64,000 nucleotides of DNA, from assembly GCF_900129295.1 (NCBI RefSeq), contig NZ_FQUU01000001.1, positions 124,001-188,000 on the forward strand, given 5' to 3'. A model generated the notes under the pieces. That model had not been told where the DNA came from. It did not search any database and saw only the letters and a program-made list of their open reading frames with translations. Every line of letters starts with the position of its first letter. Positions within the stretch are counted from its first letter, which is position 1. The position numbers and the translations under genes are program-made. The stretch is from Flavisolibacter ginsengisoli DSM 18119 (GTDB taxonomy: Bacteria; Bacteroidota; Bacteroidia; Chitinophagales; Chitinophagaceae). Positions 38,558 to 47,882 of the stretch are shown here, piece after piece.

Positions 38558-39457
38558 TTGAACTATGACAACATGAAATCAAAGCTTTTAAGGGAGATAA
38601 CCCCTTTAACCCAAAGTGACTGCTTTACTGTTTTTTCGAGAATAAAACAGGAGTTCGACTTTCCCCTTCATTATCATGAAGAGTTTGAATTGAACTTTAT
38701 CCAGAATGCTAAGGGTGCAAAAAGAGTTATAGGCGATCATATGGAAGAGATCGATGACCTGGAACTTGTGCTCGTAGGGCCAAACCTGCAGCATGGATGG
38801 TTTACAAACAAATTACAGGGAAAGGAAGTCAAGGAGATTACAATTCAATTTCATCGCGACCTGATAGATGAGAAATTTCTGCAGCGTAACCAAATGAGCT
38901 TTGTGAGGATCATGTTCGAACATTCACTAAGGGGGATCTTATTTTCACAGGAAACTATAACCGCAATTATGCCCCGCCTCAAAGAACTTCCTCAAAAAAG
39001 GGGATTTGATTCTGTTTTGGAATTGCTGTCTATTCTGCACGACCTTTCCACTTCCAGGAATATGAAGACTCTTTCAGATTCTTCTTTTAGTAATGCTGAA
39101 ACAATTTCCTATAACAGCCGCAGGGTTACTACCGTTATGGATTACCTGAATAAGAATTTTGAAAAAAATGTATCTCTTAGCGAAGCTGCAAAGCTTGTAG
39201 CCATGTCTGAGGTGGCGTTCAGCCGATTTTTTAAACTTAGGACGGGAAAAACTTTTGTAGATACTTTAAACGAAGTGAGACTGGGTCATGCATCCCGCAT
39301 GCTTATAGAAACAACGCAAAGCATAAATGAAGTTGCCTACAAATGTGGATTTAATAATATGTCCAATTTCAACAGGACATTTAAAAAGAAAAAGGATTGC
39401 ACGCCAAAAGAGTTCAGGCATGAATATACCTCATCTGGGGTGAGAACATTCATTTAG
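38558..39457 (+). CDS. AraC-family regulator with N-terminal cupin
   Basis: A 299-residue regulator. The N-terminal cupin-type sensing domain (FPLHYHEEFELNFIQ, GPNLQHGWFTNKL) is followed by a two-HTH AraC DNA-binding domain at about 190-290 (SLSEAAKLVAMSEVAFSRFFKLRTGKTF; SINEVAYKCGFNNMSNFNRTFKKKKDCTPKEFR). It is divergent from the mannan susC and is the only regulator next to that operon, so it likely activates it in response to a mannan-derived sugar. Mannan loci often use a hybrid two-component sensor instead. The start could be the ATG at 38573 (MKSKLL). Confidence 0.88.
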   Translation: MNYDNMKSKLLREITPLTQSDCFTVFSRIKQEFDFPLHYHEEFELNFIQNAKGAKRVIGDHMEEIDDLELVLVGPNLQHGWFTNKLQGKEVKEITIQFHRDLIDEKFLQRNQMSFVRIMFEHSLRGILFSQETITAIMPRLKELPQKRGFDSVLELLSILHDLSTSRNMKTLSDSSFSNAETISYNSRRVTTVMDYLNKNFEKNVSLSEAAKLVAMSEVAFSRFFKLRTGKTFVDTLNEVRLGHASRMLIETTQSINEVAYKCGFNNMSNFNRTFKKKKDCTPKEFRHEYTSSGVRTFI

Positions 39458-39735
39458 TATATGTTATGAATTAAGCAAGTCCTTATCAATCATTCGCTTG
39501 GTAAAGAATTATAATTTAAGTAATTACCTATAATTGAATTCAAACTAAAGCCGGCAATTTGAAGCAGTTTTTCCCCAATTGATAAATTCCATTGTAAAGA
39601 ATCGATTATTATAACCTGACTTACAGGCCTTAATGGTGTTTAATTTCAGGCATACTTTTTTGCTATACTCTACTACAAGGATATCATCATTAAAGGAATT
39701 TTTGAATTAAAGATCAACAGTTAAACAGTTATACC

Positions 39736-40701
39736 ATGAAAACCAGGATTGGGATTCTTTCCATTGTTCTTAGTTTAATGACCATTACCAGCTATGCACA
39801 AAAAACGGATACATTGGCTAAAAAGCTTGACAGCCTAAGTAACAAAACTGATTCGGCAGGAGGGCAAAAGAATGTTACTAACCCTGCAGCTTATACACAA
39901 AAGACCCAACTGACGCCTAAAACATATTTTATATTACTTGGAAGTGACGTAAAGCAGGCATTCACCAAACCGTTCCACATGAAGGCCCGGGATTGGAAAT
40001 ACCTGGGGGCAGCCGCTGTTGTAACCGGCGGGTTGTTGTTTGCCGATAAACCTGTTCAGCAATTTGCCTTACGATTTAGAAATGACCACCCTGGATTACA
40101 AAATACCAGTAAATACATAACGAATTTTGGAGGATTATATGAATTGTACACGCTTTCTGCCTTTGGTGCTTATGGGTTCATATTTAAGAATGAAAAAATG
40201 AAAAATACAACCCTACTGGCATCTCAAGCCTATATTACAGGTGCAGCCGTTCAAAGTGTTATGAAGCTCTTGTCAGGCCGTACAAGGCCCTCATCTTATG
40301 ATCCAAACACAATAGCCCAACCAACTTTTAAAGGGCCATTTTCCAAGGTCAGTACAAATTATGGCGGAGGTAAAACCACAAGTTCTTTTCCTTCAGGTCA
40401 TACAACTGTGGCTTTTGCTGCCGCCACTGTATTTGCCATGGAATATAAAAACCGTCCCTGGATCCCCATATTTGCATATAGTGCAGCCAGTTTAATTGGA
40501 CTTAGTCGAATCACGGAGAACAAACACTGGACAACCGATGTGGTAGTAGGTGCTGCTTTAGGTTATCTTACAGGAAGACAGGTAGTGAATAATTACCACC
40601 GGTATGCTGAATTGAAAGCACCCAAACAGCAAAAGTCCCTTTCAGTGAACCTGCAATACAATTTCGGCCATATTATGCCAGGATTGGTTTACAAGTTTTA
40701 A
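39736..40701 (+). CDS. PAP2-family phosphatase, exported
   Basis: A 321-residue protein with a signal peptide (to SYAQ) and a PAP2 phosphatase domain. The three catalytic motifs are seen in order: KLLSGRTRPSS (motif 1), SFPSGHTTVAF (motif 2, His) and SRITENKHWTTDVVVG (motif 3, His/Asp). It probably dephosphorylates lipid pyrophosphates or phospholipids at the outer face of the inner membrane. The C-terminus (LSVNLQYNFGHIMPGLVYKF) looks like a beta-barrel terminal strand, a feature of Bacteroidota PAP2 proteins. The next PAP2 gene starts 1 bp after its stop. Confidence 0.88.
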   Translation: MKTRIGILSIVLSLMTITSYAQKTDTLAKKLDSLSNKTDSAGGQKNVTNPAAYTQKTQLTPKTYFILLGSDVKQAFTKPFHMKARDWKYLGAAAVVTGGLLFADKPVQQFALRFRNDHPGLQNTSKYITNFGGLYELYTLSAFGAYGFIFKNEKMKNTTLLASQAYITGAAVQSVMKLLSGRTRPSSYDPNTIAQPTFKGPFSKVSTNYGGGKTTSSFPSGHTTVAFAAATVFAMEYKNRPWIPIFAYSAASLIGLSRITENKHWTTDVVVGAALGYLTGRQVVNNYHRYAELKAPKQQKSLSVNLQYNFGHIMPGLVYKF

Positions 40702-40702
40702 T

Positions 40703-41392
40703 ATGAACAGTTCAACATCAGCTGTTACCCAAAAAGCAAAAGGATTATCCGTAAGGTTTCTCATTGTAGCAGGAATATTTCTTGCAGCATTATTCATTTT
40801 CATTTTTATTGCCAATGAAATGGTACTGGAGAATGAGAACCACCTGGACCATATTGCATTTACTGATTTAAAGTCCATTACCAATCCTTCTACTACCTAT
40901 TGGATGACCTTTATTACTTTTTTCGGCTCCTCATATTTCCTTTTGCCAGCCTATATTTTTTTAATACTGTACTTTCTTGTCTTTAAAAAGAACAGGAAAT
41001 TATCATTGGATGTGGCCTCCATAGGCATTACAAGCGGTATCATTTTATTCTCCTTAAAAGCTATATTTCACCGGCATCGACCACTTGACCCCCTTGTTCA
41101 AAATGTCAATGGATTCAGTTTCCCCAGCGGCCATTCATTTTCTTCCTTTACTTTTTTTGGGCTTCTCATTTTTATTCTCTGGAACCATAATATGAACCCT
41201 ATTGTGCGATGGATCTTTACCATTTTCTTTTTTCTATTTGCCTGCGCCATTGCATTTAGCAGGGTGTACCTGCATGTTCATTATGCCAGTGATGTCATAG
41301 CAGGCCTTTGTTTATGTATTGTCTGGCTGGGTGCCTCATTATGGCTGCTGAAGAAATATGGGAAAAAAGCAAATGAAAATATCCCTGCCTAA
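40703..41392 (+). CDS. PAP2-family membrane phosphatase
   Basis: A 229-residue integral membrane phosphatase with six hydrophobic segments and the full PAP2 motif set: KAIFHRHRPLDP, SFPSGHSFSS and SRVYLHVHYASDVIAG. It is of the type that hydrolyses undecaprenyl or phosphatidyl phosphates (BacA/PgpB-like). It lies 1 bp after another PAP2 gene and 45 bp before an EamA gene, suggesting an envelope-lipid operon. Confidence 0.88.
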   Translation: MNSSTSAVTQKAKGLSVRFLIVAGIFLAALFIFIFIANEMVLENENHLDHIAFTDLKSITNPSTTYWMTFITFFGSSYFLLPAYIFLILYFLVFKKNRKLSLDVASIGITSGIILFSLKAIFHRHRPLDPLVQNVNGFSFPSGHSFSSFTFFGLLIFILWNHNMNPIVRWIFTIFFFLFACAIAFSRVYLHVHYASDVIAGLCLCIVWLGASLWLLKKYGKKANENIPA

Positions 41393-41437
41393 TCATATAA
41401 CATTCATTAATTGTATAAATTCTTTTAACCTAAGATC

Positions 41438-41851
41438 ATGTGGTGGATATACGCTTTATTTTCTGCCTTCTTTGCAGCCCTGACAGCCATATTTGCGAAA
41501 GTGGGTATAAAAGGAGTTGATACAGACCTGGCTACAGCTATTAGAACCGTTGTCATCCTGGTCATTGCGTGGGCAATTGCTTTTGCAAGGGGTGGTGTAG
41601 CCACCATTCAAACCCTGTCAAGGCAAAACATCTTATTTCTGTGTTTATCAGGAATTGCCACGGGTCTCTCCTGGATATTTTATTTTAAAGCCTTACAGTT
41701 AGGAAAGGTGTCCCAGGTTGCACCCGTTGACAAATTAAGCGTAGCACTGGCTATTATCCTATCCATTCTTTTCCTGGGTGAAGCATTGACCTGGAAAACC
41801 GGAGTTGGTGCATTACTTATTATCTCAGGCACCCTGGTCTTGATCCTTTAA
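41438..41851 (+). CDS. EamA/DMT-superfamily small transporter
   Basis: A 137-residue protein with four or five helices, equal to a single EamA half. It starts WWIYALFSAFFAALTAIFAKVGIKGVD and ends in the typical LGEALTWKTGVGALLIISGTLVLI. Short DMT proteins of this type work as dimers; the substrate is unknown. It is the last gene of the PAP2 unit and is convergent with a GH3 gene across a terminator. Confidence 0.85.
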   Translation: MWWIYALFSAFFAALTAIFAKVGIKGVDTDLATAIRTVVILVIAWAIAFARGGVATIQTLSRQNILFLCLSGIATGLSWIFYFKALQLGKVSQVAPVDKLSVALAIILSILFLGEALTWKTGVGALLIISGTLVLIL

Positions 41852-41864
41852 TAACAGTAATAAA

Positions 41865-41889
41865 AAAACCCTGGACATCACAGGGTTTT
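41865..41889. terminator. Bidirectional terminator between EamA and GH3 genes
   Basis: AAACCCTG (41866-41873) pairs with CAGGGTTT (41881-41888) around a 7-nt loop. The A run on the left and T run on the right allow termination in both directions. It separates the convergent EamA and GH3 genes. Confidence 0.88.
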
Positions 41890-41913
41890 AAAATGAAATA
41901 CTTGTAAGTTTTA

Positions 41914-44157
41914 TCAAGGTATTAATTCAAATATATCCTTCAACCGAATATCATTAGATGAAGAACCGATCATCAGATCAAATTGACCAGGTTGTGTGAT
42001 CCATTGCAGTTTTTCATTGTAAAAAGAAAGCTTCTCCTTATCTATAACGAATTGTACTACCTTACTTTCTCCTGGTTGCAATAATATCTTTTTAAAATCC
42101 TTTAATTCCTTAACTGGTCTTACCGGTTGTGCCACTTTATCTCTAATGTATAACTGTACCACTTCTTCACCAGCCAACTTCCCTGAATTGGTAATGGTGC
42201 AATTCACTGTTATTTTACCCGTACTCTTCATTTTATTGGAACTTAGCTTTAGAGCTGAATAGCTGAAACTGGTATAGCTTAGTCCATATCCAAACTCATA
42301 TTGAGGATAAATGGAAAGATCGGTATAAGCTGATCGATAGAACCTGTCACTATCATTTAGTGCAGGCCGGCCTGTATTGAAATGACTATAATAAATGGGT
42401 ATCTGGCCTTCAGTTCTTGGAAAACTGATAGGTAGTTTTGCAGAAGGATTGTAATCTCCAAAAAGAACATCAGCAATGGCATTACCTGCTTCACTTCCCA
42501 ACCACCAGGTATAGAGAATGGCAGGCACATGTTCTGCTGTCCAGTTAAATACCAGGGGTCTACCGGCATTGATCAGGACCACCACAGGTTTTCCGGTGCC
42601 CTGGATGGCTTTAACCAATTCTTCCTGTACACCAGGCAAATGAATATTTGAACGGCTTTTAGCTTCACCACTCATATCTCTTTTTTCCCCAATACTCATG
42701 ATTACCACATCTGCCTGTTGTGCCGTGGCTACAGCTTCTGCAAATCCAGCACGGCTGGTATCTTCAATTCCACACCCCCGGGCATATAGCAATCTGGCAG
42801 AAGAACCCAGTTTATTTTGGATACCCTGCCATTGAGAAACAATATAATTGGAATCAGGAAATTCAATAGACCAGAATCCAAGGTTTTCACGCACGCTTTG
42901 GCCAATAGGACCAATTACAGCGATGGTCCTGGTATCTTTCTTTAAGGGCAGCAAACCACCTTCATTCTTTAGCAATACAATACTCTTCTTTGCCATGTCC
43001 CGGGCAGCTGCAGTGTGAGCAGGGTCATTCATATTCTGCTTTTCTCTTTCAGCATTGCTATACCTGAACGGATCCTCAAATAAACCCAATTCAAACTTTT
43101 TTCTTAATATTCTTCTAACTGCATCATTTACCACAGAGAGCGGAACTTTTCCTTCCTTAACAAGTCTTGGCAGGTTATTAATGTAGCTGCGGCTTTCCAT
43201 GTCCATGTCACTACCTGCCAATGAGGCTTTCCATGCTGCCTCGTAATTGTCTTTCACAAAACCATGAGGTATCATTTCACCGATAGATCCCCAATCACTT
43301 ACTATAAATCCCTGGAACTTCCATTTACCTTTTAGTATGTCTCTTTGAAGCATTTTACTCGCGGAGGCTGGAATTCCATTGAGGTCATTAAAGGAATTCA
43401 TAAATGTAGCAGCTCCTGCTTCTGCAGCCGCCTTAAATGGTGGAAGGTACACTTCCCACAACATCCTGTCACTCATATCAACTGAGTTATAATCGCGGCC
43501 ACCAACAGCTGCACCATAAGCTGCAAAATGTTTGGCACACGCCATTACAGCATCAAGATTTCCCAATCCTTTACCCTGGAATCCTTTAACCCTTGCAGCG
43601 GCAATCAATGAACCCAGGTAAGGATCCTCACCTGCCCCCTCCATCACACGGCCCCATCTTGGATCCCTTGCAATGTCTACCATAGGCGCAAATGTCCAGT
43701 GAATACCGGCAGCAGCAGCTTCTGTGGCTGCTACACGAGCTGAAAGTTCTATTGCCGTCATATCCCAGCTTGCTGCCTCCCCCAGTGGGATAGGAAATGT
43801 GGTACGGTAACCATGGATCACATCCTGTCCAAATAATAGAGGGATCTTCAACCTGGTTTTCATGGCCAGTTCCTGCAACTCCCTGGTGTGTGCTACACCG
43901 TTAATATTCAGCATAGACCCCACTTTTCCTTCCCGTATCTGTCCTAATAAATTATTTTCCTCAGTTATAGGTCCTGTATGTTCCCAAACTCCTGAATACT
44001 GGTTCATCTGGCCAACTTTCTCTTCAAGGGTCATCAATTTCATTACAGAATCAATTCTTTGCTCTATTGATTTCTTTTGTGCAAAAGCGCTAGGTGTTAT
44101 CACCAGGAAGGATATGAATAGTAATAGCGATACCCATCTTAACTTTCTTAGCATCAT
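41914..44157 (-). CDS. GH3 beta-glucosidase, secreted
   Basis: A 747-residue GH3 enzyme with a signal peptide (to SAFAQ), three-domain GH3 layout and C-terminal fibronectin-III-like domain. The nucleophile is D288 in GFIVSDWGSIG, and KH at 209-210 (CAKHFAAYGAA) with the GRDYNSVDMSD loop fits the family. This branch resembles BglX-type periplasmic beta-glucosidases. It is the last gene of a GMC-DUF1080-GH3 unit, 2 bp after DUF1080, so it may act on a glycoside also handled by those genes. It is distinct from the mannan-locus GH3. Confidence 0.92.
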   Translation of the reverse strand: MMLRKLRWVSLLLFISFLVITPSAFAQKKSIEQRIDSVMKLMTLEEKVGQMNQYSGVWEHTGPITEENNLLGQIREGKVGSMLNINGVAHTRELQELAMKTRLKIPLLFGQDVIHGYRTTFPIPLGEAASWDMTAIELSARVAATEAAAAGIHWTFAPMVDIARDPRWGRVMEGAGEDPYLGSLIAAARVKGFQGKGLGNLDAVMACAKHFAAYGAAVGGRDYNSVDMSDRMLWEVYLPPFKAAAEAGAATFMNSFNDLNGIPASASKMLQRDILKGKWKFQGFIVSDWGSIGEMIPHGFVKDNYEAAWKASLAGSDMDMESRSYINNLPRLVKEGKVPLSVVNDAVRRILRKKFELGLFEDPFRYSNAEREKQNMNDPAHTAAARDMAKKSIVLLKNEGGLLPLKKDTRTIAVIGPIGQSVRENLGFWSIEFPDSNYIVSQWQGIQNKLGSSARLLYARGCGIEDTSRAGFAEAVATAQQADVVIMSIGEKRDMSGEAKSRSNIHLPGVQEELVKAIQGTGKPVVVLINAGRPLVFNWTAEHVPAILYTWWLGSEAGNAIADVLFGDYNPSAKLPISFPRTEGQIPIYYSHFNTGRPALNDSDRFYRSAYTDLSIYPQYEFGYGLSYTSFSYSALKLSSNKMKSTGKITVNCTITNSGKLAGEEVVQLYIRDKVAQPVRPVKELKDFKKILLQPGESKVVQFVIDKEKLSFYNEKLQWITQPGQFDLMIGSSSNDIRLKDIFELIP

Positions 44158-44159
44158 GC

Positions 44160-44903
44160 TTATAATCTTTTAATTTTAATATTCCTGAACCACACGTCTG
44201 CACCGTGGTCCTGCAATGAAATACGTCCTTTTTTGAATGTTCCGAAATCAGGCATGGTTGCAAACTTGCTCCCGGCTATTAACTTCCTCCATGCATCATC
44301 CCACAAAGTGGTTGAAATGACATGTTCATTATTAAGGTAAAGATCCAGTTTGCCATGATCTGCAATGATCTCTACAGCATTCCATTCACCTGCGGGCTTT
44401 ACGGAATTTTTACTGACAGGAATAAGGTCGTATAAGGATCCGGCACTTGTAAGCGGAGACTTTCCATCAGGATGGCCTACATTGTCCACCACCTGCATTT
44501 CAGGACCGGTTTCCCATGGATATTTATATTTTGCAGTATCCTCTTTCACGTAAAACATGATACCACTATTGCCTCCTTTGGATATCTTCCAGTCAAGTTT
44601 TAAATGAAAGTTCTCATACTCTTTATCTGTAACAATATCTCCACCATTCTTTGTCTGCCAATCGCTTTTTACTGATGCATCAAGATGCAGGGCACTATCT
44701 TCCATTTTCCAGGCCTTTCCCAGGCTATCTTTTCCGTAACTATGCCATCCTGATGAGGTAACACCATCAAACAGCGATTCCCATTCAGCATCTTTCTGGG
44801 TAATGGCGGTTGATTTTGCATCTTTCCGGCCAGTATCAGAAGAATTACAGGCAGATAACATGGTGAAGGCAACTGCCATTGGTAAAAGAATTCTCTTAAT
44901 CAT
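44160..44903 (-). CDS. DUF1080 (3-keto-disaccharide hydrolase-like) lipoprotein
   Basis: A 247-residue lipoprotein (lipobox LSAC, C19) with a single concanavalin-like DUF1080 domain: EWESLFDGVTSSGWHSYGK, LKLDWKISKGGNSGIMFYV, GPEMQVVDN, GEWNAVEIIADHGKLDLYLNNEHV and FKKGRISLQDHGADVWFRNIKIK. The family is now called 3-keto-disaccharide hydrolase after work on Bacteroides members that cleave 3-keto-glycosides. It is transcribed with a GMC oxidoreductase, which could supply a 3-keto sugar, and precedes GH3 by 2 bp. Activity on a specific glycoside is inferred. Confidence 0.85.
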   Translation of the reverse strand: MIKRILLPMAVAFTMLSACNSSDTGRKDAKSTAITQKDAEWESLFDGVTSSGWHSYGKDSLGKAWKMEDSALHLDASVKSDWQTKNGGDIVTDKEYENFHLKLDWKISKGGNSGIMFYVKEDTAKYKYPWETGPEMQVVDNVGHPDGKSPLTSAGSLYDLIPVSKNSVKPAGEWNAVEIIADHGKLDLYLNNEHVISTTLWDDAWRKLIAGSKFATMPDFGTFKKGRISLQDHGADVWFRNIKIKRL

Positions 44904-44918
44904 ATGAATGAATGTATT

Positions 44919-46697
44919 TTATAGATTTCCTTTCTTCATTTCGCTCACTGCAAAATTGGCTGCTCTTGCGGTCAGGGCCATGTATAATAACGAAGGACTT
45001 TGATTGCCTGTACTTGTCATACAGGCACCGTCTGTTACAAATACATTCTGGCAATGATGCATCTGGTTATGCTTGTTTAACAAAGATGTCTTAGGGTCTT
45101 TGCCCATGCGACAACCTCCCATTTCATGGATATCAAGGCCGGGAGCCTGGTGGTTATCATATTGATTGATATTCTTTACACCCGCCTTCTCCAGCATTTC
45201 TGCACTTTGTTGCAGAAAATCCTTGATCATCTTTTCATCATTGTCATCGTAATCCACAGACATTACCAGTAATGGAATTCCCCATTGGTCTTTCTGATCC
45301 TTACTCAGTCTTACATGATTTGTTTCCTTAGGAATGGTTTCACCCTGCATGTACATATAGGTACCCCACCCACCCGGTTCCGACATGGCATCCTTATATG
45401 CACCACCAATGGTCTCTGGCAATGTTTCTTCGTTTACTGACCCCCGGTATGCCCCCATGAATGTGGTAAAGCCCCCTACATAATCCATATCATGCTTATA
45501 CAGGTTGCGGTAATTAGCTAAAATGGGCTCCGTGGGGTTTTTACCATAGAAATATTTATCCTCCATGCCCTCCAATTGTCCATTTACAGATGCCCGGTAG
45601 TTATGGTGAGCTACAAACTTTCCTAAAAGACCACTATCGTTACCCAATCCATTAGGAAATCTTGTTGAAGTAGAATTCAAAAGTACAAGGTTGCTGTTCA
45701 AGGCAGAAGCGTTCACAAATATCACCCTGGCAAAGAAGTCCGTTGATTCCTTTGTATTGCTATCTATTATACGAACGCCAACAGCTTTCTGTTTTTTCTC
45801 ATCGTATATAATTGAATGCACCACAGAAAACGGGCGTACCGTTAATTTCCCTGTGGCTTTTGCCCACGGAATTGTAGAAGAAACCGAACTGAAATATCCA
45901 CCGAACGGACAACCTCTCATGCATAAATTCCTGGCCTGGCACTTGGCCCTCCCCTGTTTATAATGTACTTCCGTAGGGGCTGTAAGATGTGCCCAGCGTG
46001 CATGAACCAGGTGCCTGTCTTTATAATTACTACTGACAGACTTTTGTATTTTATCTTCAGCACAATTGAAATCAAATGGAGGCATAAACTCTCCATCTGG
46101 CATTGCTTCTATACCATCCCTGGTGCCACATACCCCGATGAACTTCTCCACATGAGAATACCATGGCGCTATTTCCTGGTAATTGATAGGCCATTCAATG
46201 CCATAGCCCAAACGGGCACCCGAAGTAAACTCATTTTCACTCCAGCGTTGGCAGGCCCTCCCCCAGGTTAATGATTTCCCACCTACCTGGTAACCCCTGA
46301 TCCAATCAAAAGGTTTTTCCTGTATATAGGGATGGTCTTTATCCTTAATGAAGAAATGTGCTGTATCTTCTCCAAATCCTGCTGCCTTACTGATCAATGG
46401 ATTTTCCTGTAAGAATTCCTTTGTCATACGTCCGCGATGGACAAATTCCCATGGAGCTTTTGTGGCTGTAGGATAATCTTTATTATGCTCAACATTTCTA
46501 CCTCTTTCGAGAACCAGTGTTTTTAAACCATGGTCACACAATTCCTTGGCAGCCCATCCCCCACTGATTCCGGAACCGATTACTATGGCATCATAACTAT
46601 TTTGCTGGTTGCCTTTTGAGGAGATATTTATAGATAAAGAATCACCGGGCATAAGATGGATATTTAATGATTGGGATTGGTTTTGGAAGGTAAACAT
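44919..46697 (-). CDS. GMC-family FAD oxidoreductase
   Basis: A 592-residue GMC oxidoreductase: FAD-binding YDAIVIGSGISGGWAAKELCDHG (GxGxxGG at 41-47), RGYQVGGKSLTWGRACQRW, CMRGCPFGGYFSS with a Cys cluster, and the C-terminal catalytic region HEMGGCRMG...TGNQSPSLLYMALTARAA. Bacteroidota homologues are glucose or glycoside dehydrogenases acting on C3, with an electron-acceptor partner. A separate small subunit is not seen here. An ATG at 46652 (MPGDSLSIN) is an alternative start. It heads a leftward unit and is divergent from a Gfo/Idh/MocA gene, a pairing that fits a C3-oxidation pathway. Confidence 0.9.
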   Translation of the reverse strand: MFTFQNQSQSLNIHLMPGDSLSINISSKGNQQNSYDAIVIGSGISGGWAAKELCDHGLKTLVLERGRNVEHNKDYPTATKAPWEFVHRGRMTKEFLQENPLISKAAGFGEDTAHFFIKDKDHPYIQEKPFDWIRGYQVGGKSLTWGRACQRWSENEFTSGARLGYGIEWPINYQEIAPWYSHVEKFIGVCGTRDGIEAMPDGEFMPPFDFNCAEDKIQKSVSSNYKDRHLVHARWAHLTAPTEVHYKQGRAKCQARNLCMRGCPFGGYFSSVSSTIPWAKATGKLTVRPFSVVHSIIYDEKKQKAVGVRIIDSNTKESTDFFARVIFVNASALNSNLVLLNSTSTRFPNGLGNDSGLLGKFVAHHNYRASVNGQLEGMEDKYFYGKNPTEPILANYRNLYKHDMDYVGGFTTFMGAYRGSVNEETLPETIGGAYKDAMSEPGGWGTYMYMQGETIPKETNHVRLSKDQKDQWGIPLLVMSVDYDDNDEKMIKDFLQQSAEMLEKAGVKNINQYDNHQAPGLDIHEMGGCRMGKDPKTSLLNKHNQMHHCQNVFVTDGACMTSTGNQSPSLLYMALTARAANFAVSEMKKGNL

Positions 46698-46772
46698 TTT
46701 TGATTGTGCAAGTGCTGATTTTTCTATTAATACGAAATGCCTTTATTTTATCTTCTCACACAATCTTTAATT

Positions 46773-47867
46773 ATGCCTCCAATTAAAATTGCTATACTGG
46801 GAGCAGGTTTCATTAGTGAAATTCACTGTGAAAGCTACCATCGCTTTGTTCCTAATGCTGAAGTTGTTGCGGTTTACACACGCAATGCTGAAAAGGCGCA
46901 ATCGTTTGCACAAAAACACAATATAGCTCAATGGTTTGACGACCTTGATGCCATAATAAAACTTTCAGGTGCTGATGTGATAGATATATGCCTGCCCAAT
47001 TTTTTACATGCTGAGGCTACACTGAAGGCGGCGGCTGCAGGTAAACACATTATTATTGAAAAACCCCTCGCTGTAACACTGGAGGAAGCTGATGCCATGA
47101 TCAGCGCCTGTAATAAAGCAGGTGTTAAATTAATGTATGCCGAGGAACTATGCTTTGCTCCCAAATATGAAAGGGTCAGGCAAATGGTAAATGAAGGAGC
47201 TATAGGAGATATTTATATGCTGAAGCAATCTGAAAAACATTCCGGGCCACACTCTGACTGGTTTTATGATATCAACCTTTCAGGTGGGGGTGTTTTAATG
47301 GATATGGGATGCCATGGCATTGCATGGTTCAGGTGGATGCTAAAAAATGCAAAGGCAAAAACTGTTTATGCCACCATGTCTACCGTGTATCATAAACAAC
47401 GTACAAAAGCCGAAGATAATTCAGTAGTAATCATTGAATTTGAAAATGGCGTAACGGGTGTAGTAGAAAACAGTTGGGCTAAACACGGAGGCATGGACGA
47501 CCGCAGCGAAGTATATGGTACTGGTGGTGTTGTCTATGCTGATTTATTTATGGGTAATGCTGCAATCGCCTATAGCAAGAATGGTTATGGGTATGCCATG
47601 GAAAAAGCAGATACCACTGTTGGCTGGACCTTTACAATTTTTGAAGAAGCTTTCAACCAGGGTTATCCGCAGGAATTAAAACACTTTATTGACTGCGTTG
47701 AAAATGATAAGGAACCGCTGGTTTCCGGAGAAGACGGGAGGGCCGTCCTGGAGATCATCTATGCTGCCTATGCTTCTGCAGCACAGGGAAAAAAGATAGC
47801 ATTACCGTTCTCACCTAATGTAAAAAAACCTATTGATCTTTGGCTGGAGGCAGCTCCTGCACAATAA
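46773..47867 (+). CDS. Gfo/Idh/MocA-family oxidoreductase
   Basis: About 364 residues from the ATG at 46773 (MPPIKIAILGAGF). The Rossmann motif GAGFISEIH is followed by EKPLAVTLEEADAM, the family hallmark with the catalytic Lys, and a C-terminal alpha/beta domain with MDMGCHGIAWFRW. It is NAD(P)-dependent on a sugar or inositol. The frame extends to 46737, but that start lies in a poorly conserved stretch. It begins a rightward unit with NagB-like and ROK genes (15-bp gap), divergent from the GMC oxidoreductase. Confidence 0.9.
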   Translation: MPPIKIAILGAGFISEIHCESYHRFVPNAEVVAVYTRNAEKAQSFAQKHNIAQWFDDLDAIIKLSGADVIDICLPNFLHAEATLKAAAAGKHIIIEKPLAVTLEEADAMISACNKAGVKLMYAEELCFAPKYERVRQMVNEGAIGDIYMLKQSEKHSGPHSDWFYDINLSGGGVLMDMGCHGIAWFRWMLKNAKAKTVYATMSTVYHKQRTKAEDNSVVIIEFENGVTGVVENSWAKHGGMDDRSEVYGTGGVVYADLFMGNAAIAYSKNGYGYAMEKADTTVGWTFTIFEEAFNQGYPQELKHFIDCVENDKEPLVSGEDGRAVLEIIYAAYASAAQGKKIALPFSPNVKKPIDLWLEAAPAQ

Positions 47868-47882
47868 ACAACAACATTTATA

